From positions 8,501-72,500 of the forward strand of contig JBMFOU010000016.1 in NCBI GenBank assembly GCA_049969475.1: a stretch of DNA of 64,000 nt, in the 5' to 3' direction. A program made the position numbers and the translations under genes. The stretch comes from UBA2030 sp049969475 (GTDB lineage Bacteria; Bacteroidota; Bacteroidia; Bacteroidales; TTA-H9). The notes beneath the pieces are model-generated. The model was not told the DNA's origin. It saw nothing but the letters and a program-made list of their open reading frames with translations, and ran no database searches. This document shows positions 1-8,764 of the stretch, piece after piece (the first letter of the stretch is position 1; each line of letters opens with the position of its first letter).

Positions 1-216
1 ACTCTTTCAGACGATGAAATTGCCAATATTCTTTCTCCTCACTCCATAGCCTCAAAAATCGGTACTTCTGGCGAAAAAGGTACGGGAATGGGGCTTAAGC
101 TTTCTATGGAATTTGCTGCAATGATTGGTGGTCGACTTCAGGCCAAACCACGTAAAGACAAAACAGGTATGGTTTTTAGTCTTATTTTTCCTAAAAACTT
201 AAATTTAACATTTTAA
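1..216 (+). CDS. Sensor histidine kinase, C-terminal fragment (cut by window edge)
   Basis: The first 71 codons are open from base 1 and end at a TAA at 214-216. The peptide contains GTGMGLKLSMEF, a G2-box (GxGxGL) of the HATPase_c domain, followed by the usual IGG-x-L...G-x-x-F-x-L-x-F strand that closes this fold. It is therefore the ATP-binding end of a sensor histidine kinase whose sensor and phosphoacceptor parts lie outside the window. It sits 50 nt upstream of a second kinase on the same strand, so the two may be co-transcribed. What the missing N-terminus senses cannot be told. Confidence 0.85.
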   Translation, partial: TLSDDEIANILSPHSIASKIGTSGEKGTGMGLKLSMEFAAMIGGRLQAKPRKDKTGMVFSLIFPKNLNLTF

Positions 217-254
217 ATGTTTAAATGTTGTTAAATGAAACCCTTCTTGGGTTT
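213..254 (+). promoter_or_regulatory. Triple TTAAATG repeat and short hairpin before the hybrid kinase
   Basis: TTAAATG occurs three times (213-219, 221-227, 231-237), at 8 and 10 nt offsets, and is followed directly by a 6-bp inverted repeat AAACCC/GGGTTT (238-254). The start codon of the next kinase is 12 nt further on. The hairpin has no U-tract, so it is not an intrinsic terminator. The repeats could be an operator, or simply AT-rich sequence. Confidence 0.25.
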
Positions 255-266
255 AACAATTGACTC

Positions 267-2861
267 ATGGTTTTAGATCCTATGTTCCTTGGATACTCTC
301 AAATTGATAGCCTACCTCAACCTATTAAGGGTGAAATTACGTCGGAGGGAGAGGTATGGTTGGTTTGGGGTAATTCTTTTAGAAGTTTTAGCCTCAGGGA
401 TGTTTTATCAGGGTTGCCTTCCTCCGTTCGCTGGCTTTTGTTTCGCAAGTATGTACTTTTGAAGGAAAAGAGCGTTACAGAGACATTTGTTTCCTTTTCT
501 CTACCTGCTGAAGAAAATTCACTCAGGGTCTATGGGTTGAAAATGAGTCGCCCAGTCGATTCAGATAAAATCTTTCTGGATGGATGGATGCTTCCCTCCT
601 GGGTTGCTCTGGAATTGATGCTGGGTCTGTTCCGAAATTTCCGTTTTGTATTTACGCAAACGGGCAAAAATGTTTTGCTGATTGGTTCGGGGGGTAGCAT
701 TGCAGAAATAGTAGCCTGGTCGCCAGAGGATGTGGGCATGATTGCCGGGGTAAGACGCAAGATGCCGTTAAGCAAGACTCCTGCATCATTCCGTCCATTG
801 GCTGAATTTATTTTGGGCTGCAAGGACCAGGCATTCACACGAAAAGAAATTTGGATAGATAAAAGTAGGCTCTTTATTGGTTCCCTCATCTTTTTGCAGG
901 GAAATCCTCTGACAGGTGAGGGATTAGCTCTTGCCATTTTTAGCCGGCCAGTGGAAGCAATGCAAATGCAACACAGGATAGAGAGTGCTGAACGCCTTTA
1001 TCAACAACTATTTGAGCTCTCTCCAGCCGGTATGCTATTAGAAGATACCAGGGGCATAATTCTCGATGCCAACCAGGCCCTGCTGGATGCTACAGGTTAT
1101 TCACTCGAAGAAATCAAAGGTAAGCACGTAAGCATTTTAGCAGCTCCGGAAAATTTAGCCTATGTTGAAGAGAATATCCGACGAATTATAAGCGGGGAAA
1201 AGCTAGATGTAATTGTGGAAAGCCGTCGGAAAGATGGCTCTAAATTTTATAGTCGTCTGATAGAAACATTGATAACATTGTCCGACGGTAGCCAGGCTAT
1301 CCTTTCCATCTCTTCCGACATCACCGACAGGGTGCAAATGCAGCGCCAGCTAGAGGAGGAAAAAGAGAAATACAGAAGATTTTTTGAAAACGTATTGGAT
1401 ATTTTTTTTATATCCACTCCTGATGGGGTCATGCATCACGTCAGTCCATCGATTGAAAAGTATTTGGGTTACACCTCTGATGACTTGAGGGATATTAATC
1501 TCTCAAAATTATATTACAACAACTCTGATCGCGAGGAGTTTATCAAGCTTTTAAAAGAGCATAAGGAAGTGATCGATAGGGAAATTCGATTGATCACAAA
1601 AGCAGGGGAGGTAAAGTACTTTTCATTAAATGCTCATGGAATTTATAAAGAGGACGGAGCATTAGTAGAAATCGAAGGAAGCATTCGCGACATTACAGAT
1701 AAAAAGAAATATCTGGCAGAACTTGAAGACGCTCGTCGCAAAGCCGAAGAGTCGGCAGCCCTCAAAAGTAGCCTGCTCAGCAACATGAGTCATGAGGTGC
1801 GTACCCCCCTCAATTCTATTCTGGGTTTCTCACAAATGCTCTCCCACAATCATCCCGACCCTGCCGTAAAGGAGATTGTTCAAAAAATCCATGCTTCGGG
1901 TGAGCGCTTGCTCAAAACCCTTGAATCGATCATGTTAGTAGCACAGCTTGATAGCGGTTTGCGGCCAGAACCTGACAACTGGGAACTTTCCCAGGCCTTG
2001 GCCCGAGTATTTCTCGAATATCAGAGCGTGGCACAAGAAAAAGGTCTGCTTTATTTGCTGGAGGCTGAAGATGATTTGTGGGTATATACCGATGAAAAAT
2101 TGCTCTCAATTTGTGTTAAGGAATTGATTGATAATGCAGTAAAATTCACAAAGGAGGGAGGAGTTACGCTCAGGCTCAAAGCAATTCAATCTTCCAATGG
2201 CCCTATGGCCCGTATCGAGATAAGGGATACTGGTATTGGTATTCATCCTTCCAAACATGAACTTATCTTTAAAGAATTTCGTCAGGCCAGTGAGGGCATG
2301 AGCCGCTCGTTCGAAGGCCTGGGTTTGGGATTATCTATTGTTCGCCGCCTGGTGCATCTATTAGGCGGTACCTTAACTTTTGAAAGTAGCCCAGGATATG
2401 GCTCTGTTTTTTATCTTGATCTTCCACGCTTGGTGCATGAAGATAAAGAGGTTGAGATTACGCCGGCAGTTTTACAATCCATCCCTCCAATCTACATACC
2501 GGAAGGACTTCTGGTAGAAGATAATGCTATTAATGCAGAAATTACTCAATCGTTTCTCGAAGGGGTTTGTACGCTCGATGTTGTTCCCAATTACTTCGAT
2601 GCAGCAAGGCTTATTAAATACAAAAAGTATGATTTTTTCCTAATTGATATTGCCCTCGGGCCTGGCCCTTCTGGTATAGAACTTTTAAAGGAGATCAGAG
2701 CAATAGATATTTTCCGCAACACACCAGCTGTAGCAGTTACTGGTTTTGCACAGCATGGCGATGCTTCTAAGCTAAAAGCTTTAGGCTTTTCGCACTATAT
2801 TGCCAAGCCCTTCACCCGCGATGAAATCATCTCTTTGATAAATACGATTTTTCAAAAATAG
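267..2861 (+). CDS. Hybrid sensor histidine kinase (PAS-PAS-HisKA-HATPase-REC)
   Basis: An 864-aa cytoplasmic-looking hybrid kinase without membrane segments. Residues 1-230 are an unrecognised N-terminal region. Two PAS folds follow (about 242-358 and 368-480), then HisKA with phosphoacceptor H509 in the motif SHEVRTPLN. The HATPase_c domain has N-box N623, G1 DTGIGI (654-659) and G2 GLGLGL (684-689). The C-terminal receiver (about 745-864) has phosphoacceptor D794, T825 and K848. All catalytic boxes look intact, so it should autophosphorylate and relay to its own receiver. No output domain is present, so it presumably regulates by phosphotransfer or protein contact. The signal is unknown; PAS domains commonly sense redox state or small ligands. 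It is followed after 6 nt by an SDR gene. Confidence 0.9.
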   Translation: MVLDPMFLGYSQIDSLPQPIKGEITSEGEVWLVWGNSFRSFSLRDVLSGLPSSVRWLLFRKYVLLKEKSVTETFVSFSLPAEENSLRVYGLKMSRPVDSDKIFLDGWMLPSWVALELMLGLFRNFRFVFTQTGKNVLLIGSGGSIAEIVAWSPEDVGMIAGVRRKMPLSKTPASFRPLAEFILGCKDQAFTRKEIWIDKSRLFIGSLIFLQGNPLTGEGLALAIFSRPVEAMQMQHRIESAERLYQQLFELSPAGMLLEDTRGIILDANQALLDATGYSLEEIKGKHVSILAAPENLAYVEENIRRIISGEKLDVIVESRRKDGSKFYSRLIETLITLSDGSQAILSISSDITDRVQMQRQLEEEKEKYRRFFENVLDIFFISTPDGVMHHVSPSIEKYLGYTSDDLRDINLSKLYYNNSDREEFIKLLKEHKEVIDREIRLITKAGEVKYFSLNAHGIYKEDGALVEIEGSIRDITDKKKYLAELEDARRKAEESAALKSSLLSNMSHEVRTPLNSILGFSQMLSHNHPDPAVKEIVQKIHASGERLLKTLESIMLVAQLDSGLRPEPDNWELSQALARVFLEYQSVAQEKGLLYLLEAEDDLWVYTDEKLLSICVKELIDNAVKFTKEGGVTLRLKAIQSSNGPMARIEIRDTGIGIHPSKHELIFKEFRQASEGMSRSFEGLGLGLSIVRRLVHLLGGTLTFESSPGYGSVFYLDLPRLVHEDKEVEITPAVLQSIPPIYIPEGLLVEDNAINAEITQSFLEGVCTLDVVPNYFDAARLIKYKKYDFFLIDIALGPGPSGIELLKEIRAIDIFRNTPAVAVTGFAQHGDASKLKALGFSHYIAKPFTRDEIISLINTIFQK

Positions 2862-2867
2862 GAAGCA

Positions 2868-3548
2868 ATGAACATTGTAATTACCGGTGTTTCACGTGGT
2901 TTGGGCCAGGCCCTCGCCCGTGAACTCCTGCGTCGACCTGGGCACTTAATTTTAGGCATATCTCGTTCACCAGTATCTTCTCTGGAATCTTCTTTGTCAG
3001 AGTTTATTCATCTTCAGGCAGATATTACAAAATTATCTGATTTAGCTATTGTTGAAAATCAAATGAGTACTCTTCTGGGTTCAGTTGATGTATTAATTAA
3101 CAATGCGGGTTTCCTCATTCATAAACCTTTTCTTGAAAATACTCCTGAGGATATAGACCAGCTGATAGAAGTGAATTTTCGAGGTCCGGTTTTATTGATG
3201 CAAATAGTTTTGCCCCTTATGGGACCTGGTAGTCATATTATGAATATAGGGTCGATGGGAGGGGTGCAGGGAAGTGTAAAATTTCCTGGATTAGCCTTGT
3301 ATAGTGCCACCAAAGGAGCGTTGACGGTATTGACTGAGGCCCTGGCCGAAGAACTTAAACCCAGGGGAATTCATGTCAATTGCCTGGCTCCGGGTTCCGT
3401 GCAAACCGAGATGCTCCAACATGCCTTTCCCGGTTATAAGGCCTCATTTGCACCAGAAGAATTGGCAGTCTTTCTGGCTGATTTTGCCGAACGTAATTAC
3501 CGGTATTTTAATGGGAAAACCCTTCCTTTGGCCATCACTACCCCTTAG
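2868..3548 (+). CDS. SDR-family NAD(P)-dependent oxidoreductase
   Basis: A 226-aa classical short-chain dehydrogenase. The Rossmann glycine motif is TGVSRGLG (6-13), the NNAG motif is at 78-81, and the catalytic Ser129, Tyr145 and Lys149 are spaced as in the family. The substrate loop after PG (residues 175-176) leads to a shortened C-terminus, and the whole protein is slightly smaller than the usual 240-260 aa. It most resembles small cytosolic SDRs that reduce carbonyls, but the substrate cannot be assigned. It begins 6 nt after the hybrid kinase and is probably on its transcript. It converges with the anti-sigma gene, with only 9 nt between the stops. Confidence 0.85.
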   Translation: MNIVITGVSRGLGQALARELLRRPGHLILGISRSPVSSLESSLSEFIHLQADITKLSDLAIVENQMSTLLGSVDVLINNAGFLIHKPFLENTPEDIDQLIEVNFRGPVLLMQIVLPLMGPGSHIMNIGSMGGVQGSVKFPGLALYSATKGALTVLTEALAEELKPRGIHVNCLAPGSVQTEMLQHAFPGYKASFAPEELAVFLADFAERNYRYFNGKTLPLAITTP

Positions 3549-3557
3549 AATATCTGA

Positions 3558-4793
3558 TCATTTTAAATGCTTCGGCTCTGTCGTTTCGTTCTTCAGTTGA
3601 GGGGAATTTTCTGAAGGGCTCAATTCAATATCTTTCTTTATATGAGCAATTTTGAAATTTTCGTTGCCAAAAGCCAGGGCTTTAAAGCGTCCTTGTTCAT
3701 CTCTCAGGGCCTTTAGTTCAAGATCATTATTAGTCATTGTGTTGAATCCTTTGATGGTAAATTCAGCCAACGTCCAGATATTTATCGGGTTATGTCCCGG
3801 AAGGTTTTCATTGGCTTTACCCAATAACGCTCTAACGGGTTTTACAAGAGCTGACACGATACTTCGGTTTTCCCTCATTGCGTCCGCCTGCCAGCGTTCT
3901 ATCATACCTGCATAAATGGCTGTGTAAATGCGGTTGATGGGTTGAATTTCTACAGGCTCTACATTGAGTTCAACTAAAGTCTTAGAATCAATGAGAGGCA
4001 AAGGAGTCAGTGTTTCTACAATCCTTACATTCCTCTCCAAATCGGGTACTTGTTTGCTTTTAGATAAATGATTTGCATTAATCTGAAGCTGAGCTGTAGT
4101 TTCTACAGAAGGAGAGGCCTTCTTATCATTCTTGGGGGTGGATGGGGTGACTGCAGCAAATTCGGAACTGGCTGGAGGCTTAATAACCGAATGTTTTACT
4201 CGGATGGGATAAAAGAGAATAAAAAGTGCGATGGCTGCTGCCGTGGCTATCACCCCTATTCTGTAAACAAAGGTGTTGTTTTTCCTGTAAAGCGACTCTA
4301 TGTGAGGAAATTTGATGGGCTCAGGTTCGAAAAAAGCCTGTTTGTATAGTTTCAAGTCTTGGTTGAGGTGAGGAAAAACCTTAACCATTTCTTCGAATTC
4401 CTTTCGTTTTTCATTTTCGAGATCCCCTTCGAGGTAGGCGATGCATTGGGTTTCCCAGTCTTTTTGATTTTTGAAATACAAAGATTCAAAGATCCGATGC
4501 TTAAGACCTGCACTTACATATTGAAAGCTAGTCACAGTGTCATTCCTAAAATTTAGTAAGCGATTTTCACTTGTACTGAGGAAGTTTTTTGATTCAGCAG
4601 GAAACTTAGTCTCTTTACTGGCTTTGAATTCATTAAGTTTATACATAAAAAGGCTATCCTCCCTAAACTTGGCAAAAAACTCCGGGTGATTTTTCAGGTA
4701 ATCCCATAAAGCTTGCTTTTCTTCTTCATTCAGCCGGCCTTCAAAGTAATCCAGAAACCAGGCCTCTATATTATTTTCATTAATTTCCTTCAT
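3558..4793 (-). CDS. Putative single-pass membrane anti-sigma factor
   Basis: 411 aa. A single hydrophobic segment (about 177-196) splits a charged cytoplasmic N-terminus from a periplasmic C-terminus. Two similar helical segments occur in the N-terminal half (about 11-40, WFLDYFEGRLNEEE; and 117-143, CIAYLEGDLENEKR). These resemble the sigma-binding helices of Bacteroidota anti-sigma proteins that lack the zinc HxxxCxxC motif. It starts 13 nt after the ECF sigma gene stop on the same strand, the classic sigma/anti-sigma arrangement. The periplasmic region has no recognised domain and is not a TonB-partner FecR domain. Function is inferred from context and topology. Confidence 0.65.
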   Translation of the reverse strand: MKEINENNIEAWFLDYFEGRLNEEEKQALWDYLKNHPEFFAKFREDSLFMYKLNEFKASKETKFPAESKNFLSTSENRLLNFRNDTVTSFQYVSAGLKHRIFESLYFKNQKDWETQCIAYLEGDLENEKRKEFEEMVKVFPHLNQDLKLYKQAFFEPEPIKFPHIESLYRKNNTFVYRIGVIATAAAIALFILFYPIRVKHSVIKPPASSEFAAVTPSTPKNDKKASPSVETTAQLQINANHLSKSKQVPDLERNVRIVETLTPLPLIDSKTLVELNVEPVEIQPINRIYTAIYAGMIERWQADAMRENRSIVSALVKPVRALLGKANENLPGHNPINIWTLAEFTIKGFNTMTNNDLELKALRDEQGRFKALAFGNENFKIAHIKKDIELSPSENSPQLKNETTEPKHLK

Positions 4794-4806
4794 GGCATGC
4801 GGTTTT

Positions 4807-5292
4807 TTAGATTACATTTTCCAGCTTTTCAATTCTTTTTTTTACATAAAGTCGGGCCCTGTAAATATATACTTTCACCTGACTTTCGCTAAGGCCTGTT
4901 ATCTGGCCTATTTCTTCGTAGCTATAACCTTCGTAGTCGCGGAGCATGAGCACTGCTCTCTGCACGGGGGGCATTTGTTTCAAAATAAGTTCCAATAAGG
5001 CTTTTAATCCGGTATGGAAGCGTAGTTCAGATGCGGGCTCCTCGAGTATATCATCCAGAGATTGTGTTTGCTTGTTTTTTCGTAGAAAATCAATGCTCAA
5101 ATGGTAGGTAGCAGTAAAAAGATAGGATTTGATTTTCGCTCCCTCGATTTGACTGCGTTTTTCCCAAACACGCAAAAACACTTCCTGCACAATATCCTCC
5201 GCATCCTCAGTGTTTTCAATCATTTTGAGAGCAAAGCGGTAAAGGGCATCGGAAAAGAGATCAACAGCCTGATTAAACTCGGCAACAGTCAT
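4807..5292 (-). CDS. ECF-family RNA polymerase sigma factor
   Basis: 161 aa, the normal length for an extracytoplasmic-function sigma factor. Region 2 (about 10-75) has the core-binding motif DAEDIVQEVF (30-39) followed by the -10 recognition helix. Region 4 (about 105-155) has a helix-turn-helix, YEEIGQITGLSESQVKVYIY, that reads the -35 element. It directs transcription of a small regulon under control of the adjacent membrane protein. Its own upstream region carries GTAAC-N16-CGTC, the layout expected of an ECF promoter, so autoregulation is likely. No obvious further target was identified in the window. Confidence 0.92.
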   Translation of the reverse strand: MTVAEFNQAVDLFSDALYRFALKMIENTEDAEDIVQEVFLRVWEKRSQIEGAKIKSYLFTATYHLSIDFLRKNKQTQSLDDILEEPASELRFHTGLKALLELILKQMPPVQRAVLMLRDYEGYSYEEIGQITGLSESQVKVYIYRARLYVKKRIEKLENVI

Positions 5293-5300
5293 GCATTGGG

Positions 5301-5342
5301 TTTGTTACAAAATTAGGACGAAATGAAAGCTAATTTGTTACA
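5301..5342 (-). promoter_or_regulatory. Candidate autoregulatory ECF promoter with duplicated TGTAACAAA
   Basis: Reading the minus strand towards the sigma gene, TGTAACAAA (5342-5334) is followed by CGTC (5320-5317), leaving exactly 16 nt between GTAAC and CGTC. That is the spacing expected for an ECF -35/-10 pair. A second TGTAACAAA copy lies at 5309-5301, near the expected start of transcription and 9 nt before the ATG. A housekeeping-like -7 element TAATTTTG (5315-5308) overlaps. The site is read by eye and not tested. Confidence 0.45.
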
Positions 5343-5523
5343 CCCCATATTGCATAACTACTTACAATGTGTTTATTATTATCTAAACAGTTTAATACCA
5401 GGGAAATAAAGAAGGTGGGAGCCTTTCTTTCCCCCATGAGGCCATGCCGCCAGACAATAAGTAATAGCTAAGTGGAATCACCAGCCGAAAGCCAGCATAC
5501 CGGTATTAAAATCCAATAGTCAA

Positions 5524-7311
5524 TTAGTCAAGCTTCAACACTGCCAGAAACGCCGATTGCGGTACTTCTACGTTTCCAATCTGCCGCATTCGTTTCTTGC
5601 CCTTCTTTTGTTTTTCCAGCAGTTTTCTTTTTCGGGTAATATCACCTCCATAACACTTGGCGGTAACGTCCTTGCGGAGGGCTTTCACCGTTTCGCGGGC
5701 AATGATTTTGCTACCGATGGCCGCCTGGATAGCAATGTCGAATTGCTGACGCGGTATGAGCTCCTTGAGTTTTTCGCACATACGCCGGCCAAAATTGTAT
5801 GCATTGCTTCGATGAATGAGGGTGGAGAGGGCGTCTACCTGGTCGCCGTTGAGCAGGATATCGAGCTTCACCAGATCGGCATCGCGGTAGTCGGATATAT
5901 GATAATCAAACGAGGCGTAGCCCTTCGAGATGGATTTCAGTTTGTCATAAAAGTCGAAGACGATTTCGCCCAGGGGCAGGTCAACGATCAGTTCCACCCG
6001 GTCGGTGGTCAGGTAGGTCTGATTGACCAGGGTACCTCGCTTATCAATACATAGTTTCATGATGGCCCCTACATATTCAGCCTTGGTAATAATATTGGCT
6101 CTTATGTAAGGTTCTTCAATGTGATCGATATATGTGGGGTCGGGCAGGCCACTTGGGTTGTGCACTTCGAATTCTTCGCCCCGAGTGGTAAAAACTTTGT
6201 AGGAAACGTTGGGAACCGTGGTGATTACATCCATATCGAATTCCCGGTCGAGGCGTTCCTGCACAATTTCCATGTGCAAAAGGCCCAGAAAACCGCAGCG
6301 AAAACCAAATCCCAGGGCGGCCGACGATTCTGGTTCAAATACCAGGGAAGCATCATTGAGTTGCAGTTTTTCAAGCGAACTGCGTAGTTCTTCGTAGTCA
6401 TCGGCATCCACAGGATAAATACCTGCAAACACCATAGGCTTTACATTACTAAAGCCTTCTACCGGCCGATCGCAGGGTCTTTCTACGTGAGTGATGGTAT
6501 CGCCCACCTTTACTTCTCTAGCCGATTTGATGCCTGAAATAATGTAGCCCACGTCGCCGGCCCGGAGTTCATTGCGAGGTTCCCGTTCCAATCGAAGAAT
6601 TCCTATTTCATCGGCATGATACTCCTTTCCTGTTGCCACGAATTTCACATAATCGTCGGTACGCAGGGTGCCGTTGAAGATTCTGAAATAGGCTATAATT
6701 CCCCTGAAGGAATTAAAAACGGAGTCGAAAATGAGGGCCTGCAGGGGTGCGTCGGGATCGCCTTTAGGAGCAGGGATTTTCTCCACGATAGCCTCGAGAA
6801 TGCTCTCGACATTGTAGCCAGTTTTGGCACTTACAGGAATGATGTCGTCGGGGCTGCAGCCCAACAATTCCACTATCTGGTCAGAAACTTCGTCGATCAT
6901 GGCATTGTCCATGTCGATTTTATTGAGCACGGGTATTATCTCGAGGTCGTGCTCCAGAGCCAGGTAAAGGTTGGAAATAGTCTGGGCCTGAATGCCCTGG
7001 GTGGCATCTACCACTAACAAGGCCCCTTCGCAGGCGGCGATGCTGCGCGACACCTCGTATGAAAAATCCACGTGGCCCGGTGTGTCAATCAGGTTGAGGG
7101 TATAAGTCTCCCCATTATGGGAATATTGCATCTGGATGGCGTGGCTCTTGATGGTGATTCCCCGTTCGCGCTCCAGATCCATATCGTCGAGTACCTGGTC
7201 CTGCAATTGGCGCTCGTCGATGGTCTTGGTAATCTGCAACAACCTGTCGGCCAATGTACTCTTGCCGTGGTCAATATGCGCTATGATACAGAAATTGCGA
7301 ATGTTTTTCAT
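5524..7311 (-). CDS. lepA: Elongation factor 4 (back-translocating GTPase LepA)
   Basis: 595 aa, the standard LepA/EF4 length. The GTPase P-loop is AHIDHGKST (11-19), the switch region is RGITIKS (about 50-56), and DTPGH (76-80) carries the catalytic His80. NKIDMD provides guanine specificity. The C-terminal EF4-specific domain, rich in Lys/Arg (KCYGGDITRKRKLLEKQKKG), is present. LepA binds ribosomes and remodels or back-translocates them under stress; it is membrane- or cytosol-distributed. The gene is monocistronic. A -7 element (TAAATTTG on the minus strand, 7324-7317) lies only 5 nt before the ATG, suggesting a leaderless or nearly leaderless mRNA. Confidence 0.97.
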   Translation of the reverse strand: MKNIRNFCIIAHIDHGKSTLADRLLQITKTIDERQLQDQVLDDMDLERERGITIKSHAIQMQYSHNGETYTLNLIDTPGHVDFSYEVSRSIAACEGALLVVDATQGIQAQTISNLYLALEHDLEIIPVLNKIDMDNAMIDEVSDQIVELLGCSPDDIIPVSAKTGYNVESILEAIVEKIPAPKGDPDAPLQALIFDSVFNSFRGIIAYFRIFNGTLRTDDYVKFVATGKEYHADEIGILRLEREPRNELRAGDVGYIISGIKSAREVKVGDTITHVERPCDRPVEGFSNVKPMVFAGIYPVDADDYEELRSSLEKLQLNDASLVFEPESSAALGFGFRCGFLGLLHMEIVQERLDREFDMDVITTVPNVSYKVFTTRGEEFEVHNPSGLPDPTYIDHIEEPYIRANIITKAEYVGAIMKLCIDKRGTLVNQTYLTTDRVELIVDLPLGEIVFDFYDKLKSISKGYASFDYHISDYRDADLVKLDILLNGDQVDALSTLIHRSNAYNFGRRMCEKLKELIPRQQFDIAIQAAIGSKIIARETVKALRKDVTAKCYGGDITRKRKLLEKQKKGKKRMRQIGNVEVPQSAFLAVLKLD

Positions 7312-7316
7312 CGCTG

Positions 7317-7324
7317 CAAATTTA
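7317..7324 (-). promoter_or_regulatory. -7 element TAAATTTG of lepA
   Basis: A perfect match to the Bacteroidota -7 consensus TAnnTTTG, ending 5 nt before the lepA start codon. A transcript starting at the usual distance would carry almost no 5' leader. Confidence 0.5.
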
Positions 7325-7370
7325 CACGGTTTTCGGTTAATTTTGATAAAGAAAATATGAAACCGGTTTT

Positions 7371-8114
7371 ATGTATAAACCGTTATTATTCAATAAATTG
7401 ATTGTTTTAGGGGTTTCGCTTTGCGTGATGATTGTTTTTGGGGGAGGTATGCAAGCCTGTTCCCCTTTTCCCCCGATGACAGGCAAGGCCCTTGAAGAAC
7501 AGCCGTTACGCGGAACCTGGCAGGGTGTGGCTTTTCGAAAAACGGATAGTAGCTTTTTTAAAATGACCTTCTTACCAGACCTAAGGTATCATCTCTTCGT
7601 ACTGAGTTTGCCTGCCGGGACCCTATGGGAGTCTTCCGGCGTATTAAGAGCGGAAAAACGTGCCATTTATTTTTCTGCCTTCGCTGATTGGAAATTGGAA
7701 CGCCTGGCCGCTTCTCCGCAGCAGCCTCCTTTGCTCCGTCTTCTAACGAATAATAATCCATTAGACCTCGTTATTTTGGCTCCTTTCAATGAGGAATTAA
7801 CGGAGAAAGTCTGGGCTATGGTTGCAAAGTCAGATACTTTAGGGGATACCCTTTATTTGGATAAGCGAAATCCTTTGCTCCTTCGTTTTAGGGCTGATAA
7901 TTTTGATATTCAAAGCCTATCGCCTGAGCCGGGCTTATGGGGTTATTATGTCTTGAAAGAAAACAGTATATATATCCGTCCACTCGACAATCTTTCAAGC
8001 GCTCCGGCCTTCCCTCCGGAAGATTGGTATAGTATCATTCTTGCAGATCAAAAATTGGTACTGCGTAGCCACAATAGGGTTTCGTACGTTTTCGAAAGGA
8101 AACTATTTAGATGA
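7371..8114 (+). CDS. Hypothetical lipoprotein
   Basis: 247 aa. A positively charged N-terminus and a hydrophobic stretch (10-25) end in GGMQAC, with Cys30 as the probable lipidation site, so this is most likely an outer-membrane lipoprotein exported by Sec. The mature part has alternating beta-strand character, with LRGTWQG near its start, similar in feel to lipocalin-like or META-type small barrels, but no family can be named. It is divergent from lepA with a 59-nt shared upstream region. No downstream partner on the same strand was seen, apart from a possible tiny ORF near 8687. Confidence 0.6.
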   Translation: MYKPLLFNKLIVLGVSLCVMIVFGGGMQACSPFPPMTGKALEEQPLRGTWQGVAFRKTDSSFFKMTFLPDLRYHLFVLSLPAGTLWESSGVLRAEKRAIYFSAFADWKLERLAASPQQPPLLRLLTNNNPLDLVILAPFNEELTEKVWAMVAKSDTLGDTLYLDKRNPLLLRFRADNFDIQSLSPEPGLWGYYVLKENSIYIRPLDNLSSAPAFPPEDWYSIILADQKLVLRSHNRVSYVFERKLFR

Positions 8115-8686
8115 TTTAAAGTAAGTTTCTAATTCTGTCTCGTCAAAAAAAGATGAAAATGATGCATACGTTTTTTAATAAATAGTTTAGCCTTCAGGAT
8201 TACCTTACCATTTCCTCAAACAACTAAATTACCCCGTGTCAAATAATCTAACATGATTTCCAGATATTTCAGAATTTTATTGAAATTTTTTAAGGATAAT
8301 GAGTGGTAGAGATGATAAGTGACGCAATATACTAAACTCGGATGATTATACATTGGTTAATAATATATTATGATATTTTCCCTGAAAGCTCCTAGCTTAT
8401 TTTTTTAATTACATCCTGCTCGTGAAATTAACCCATGCATACACATATGTATGATGTACTTTTACCTGTATATTTCACCAATGCAAGAAAAATAGTCTAT
8501 TATTAAATTCATTTTTAATTAATTATAAAATATTTATTCTTTTGAATAATTAATAAAATAAGAATTAATATGAATTAAATCTGCCTTGCAAATGAACTTT
8601 TAAATAGTAATAAGTGCATTTAACATGAAAATCGGTGGCTAAAGGAAATATACTGACTTCCTGTCACTAAAGGCTGAGGAGAACGA
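8115..8686. other. AT-rich non-coding stretch
   Basis: About 570 bases with very low GC content, many short A/T runs and stop codons in all frames. There is a local palindromic patch around CATATGTATG (8440-8455). I recognise no RNA gene, riboswitch or conserved ORF. It may be a decayed region or a long intergenic spacer between the lipoprotein and the cyclase-like gene. Confidence 0.5.
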
Positions 8687-8764
8687 ATGATAGTTTTTGT
8701 GTTTGTTTCAATTTCAGTAGTGTACTCAGAATCACAAAATAAGATAGAAGCTGTCCAAGGTTAA
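8687..8764 (+). CDS. Possible 25-aa hydrophobic peptide ending inside a terminator loop
   Basis: ATG at 8687 is preceded by AGGAG (8677-8681, 5 nt upstream of the ATG) and opens a 25-codon frame. The product has a hydrophobic start (MIVFVFVSISVVYS) and a polar tail (ESQNKIEAVQG). The TAA falls in the loop of the hairpin at 8748-8775. Shine-Dalgarno sites carry little weight in Bacteroidota, so the AGGAG match is weak support. It could be a small membrane peptide, or chance in AT-rich DNA. Confidence 0.25.
   Translation: MIVFVFVSISVVYSESQNKIEAVQG

Noticed and set aside
6616..7017. 133-codon plus-strand frame antisense to lepA
   Set aside because: Shadow of the lepA GTPase domain; no motif.
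8115..8686. Structured RNA in the AT-rich gap (6S, RNase P, tmRNA, SRP)
   Set aside because: None of the expected conserved segments is visible; only AT-rich sequence with scattered stops.
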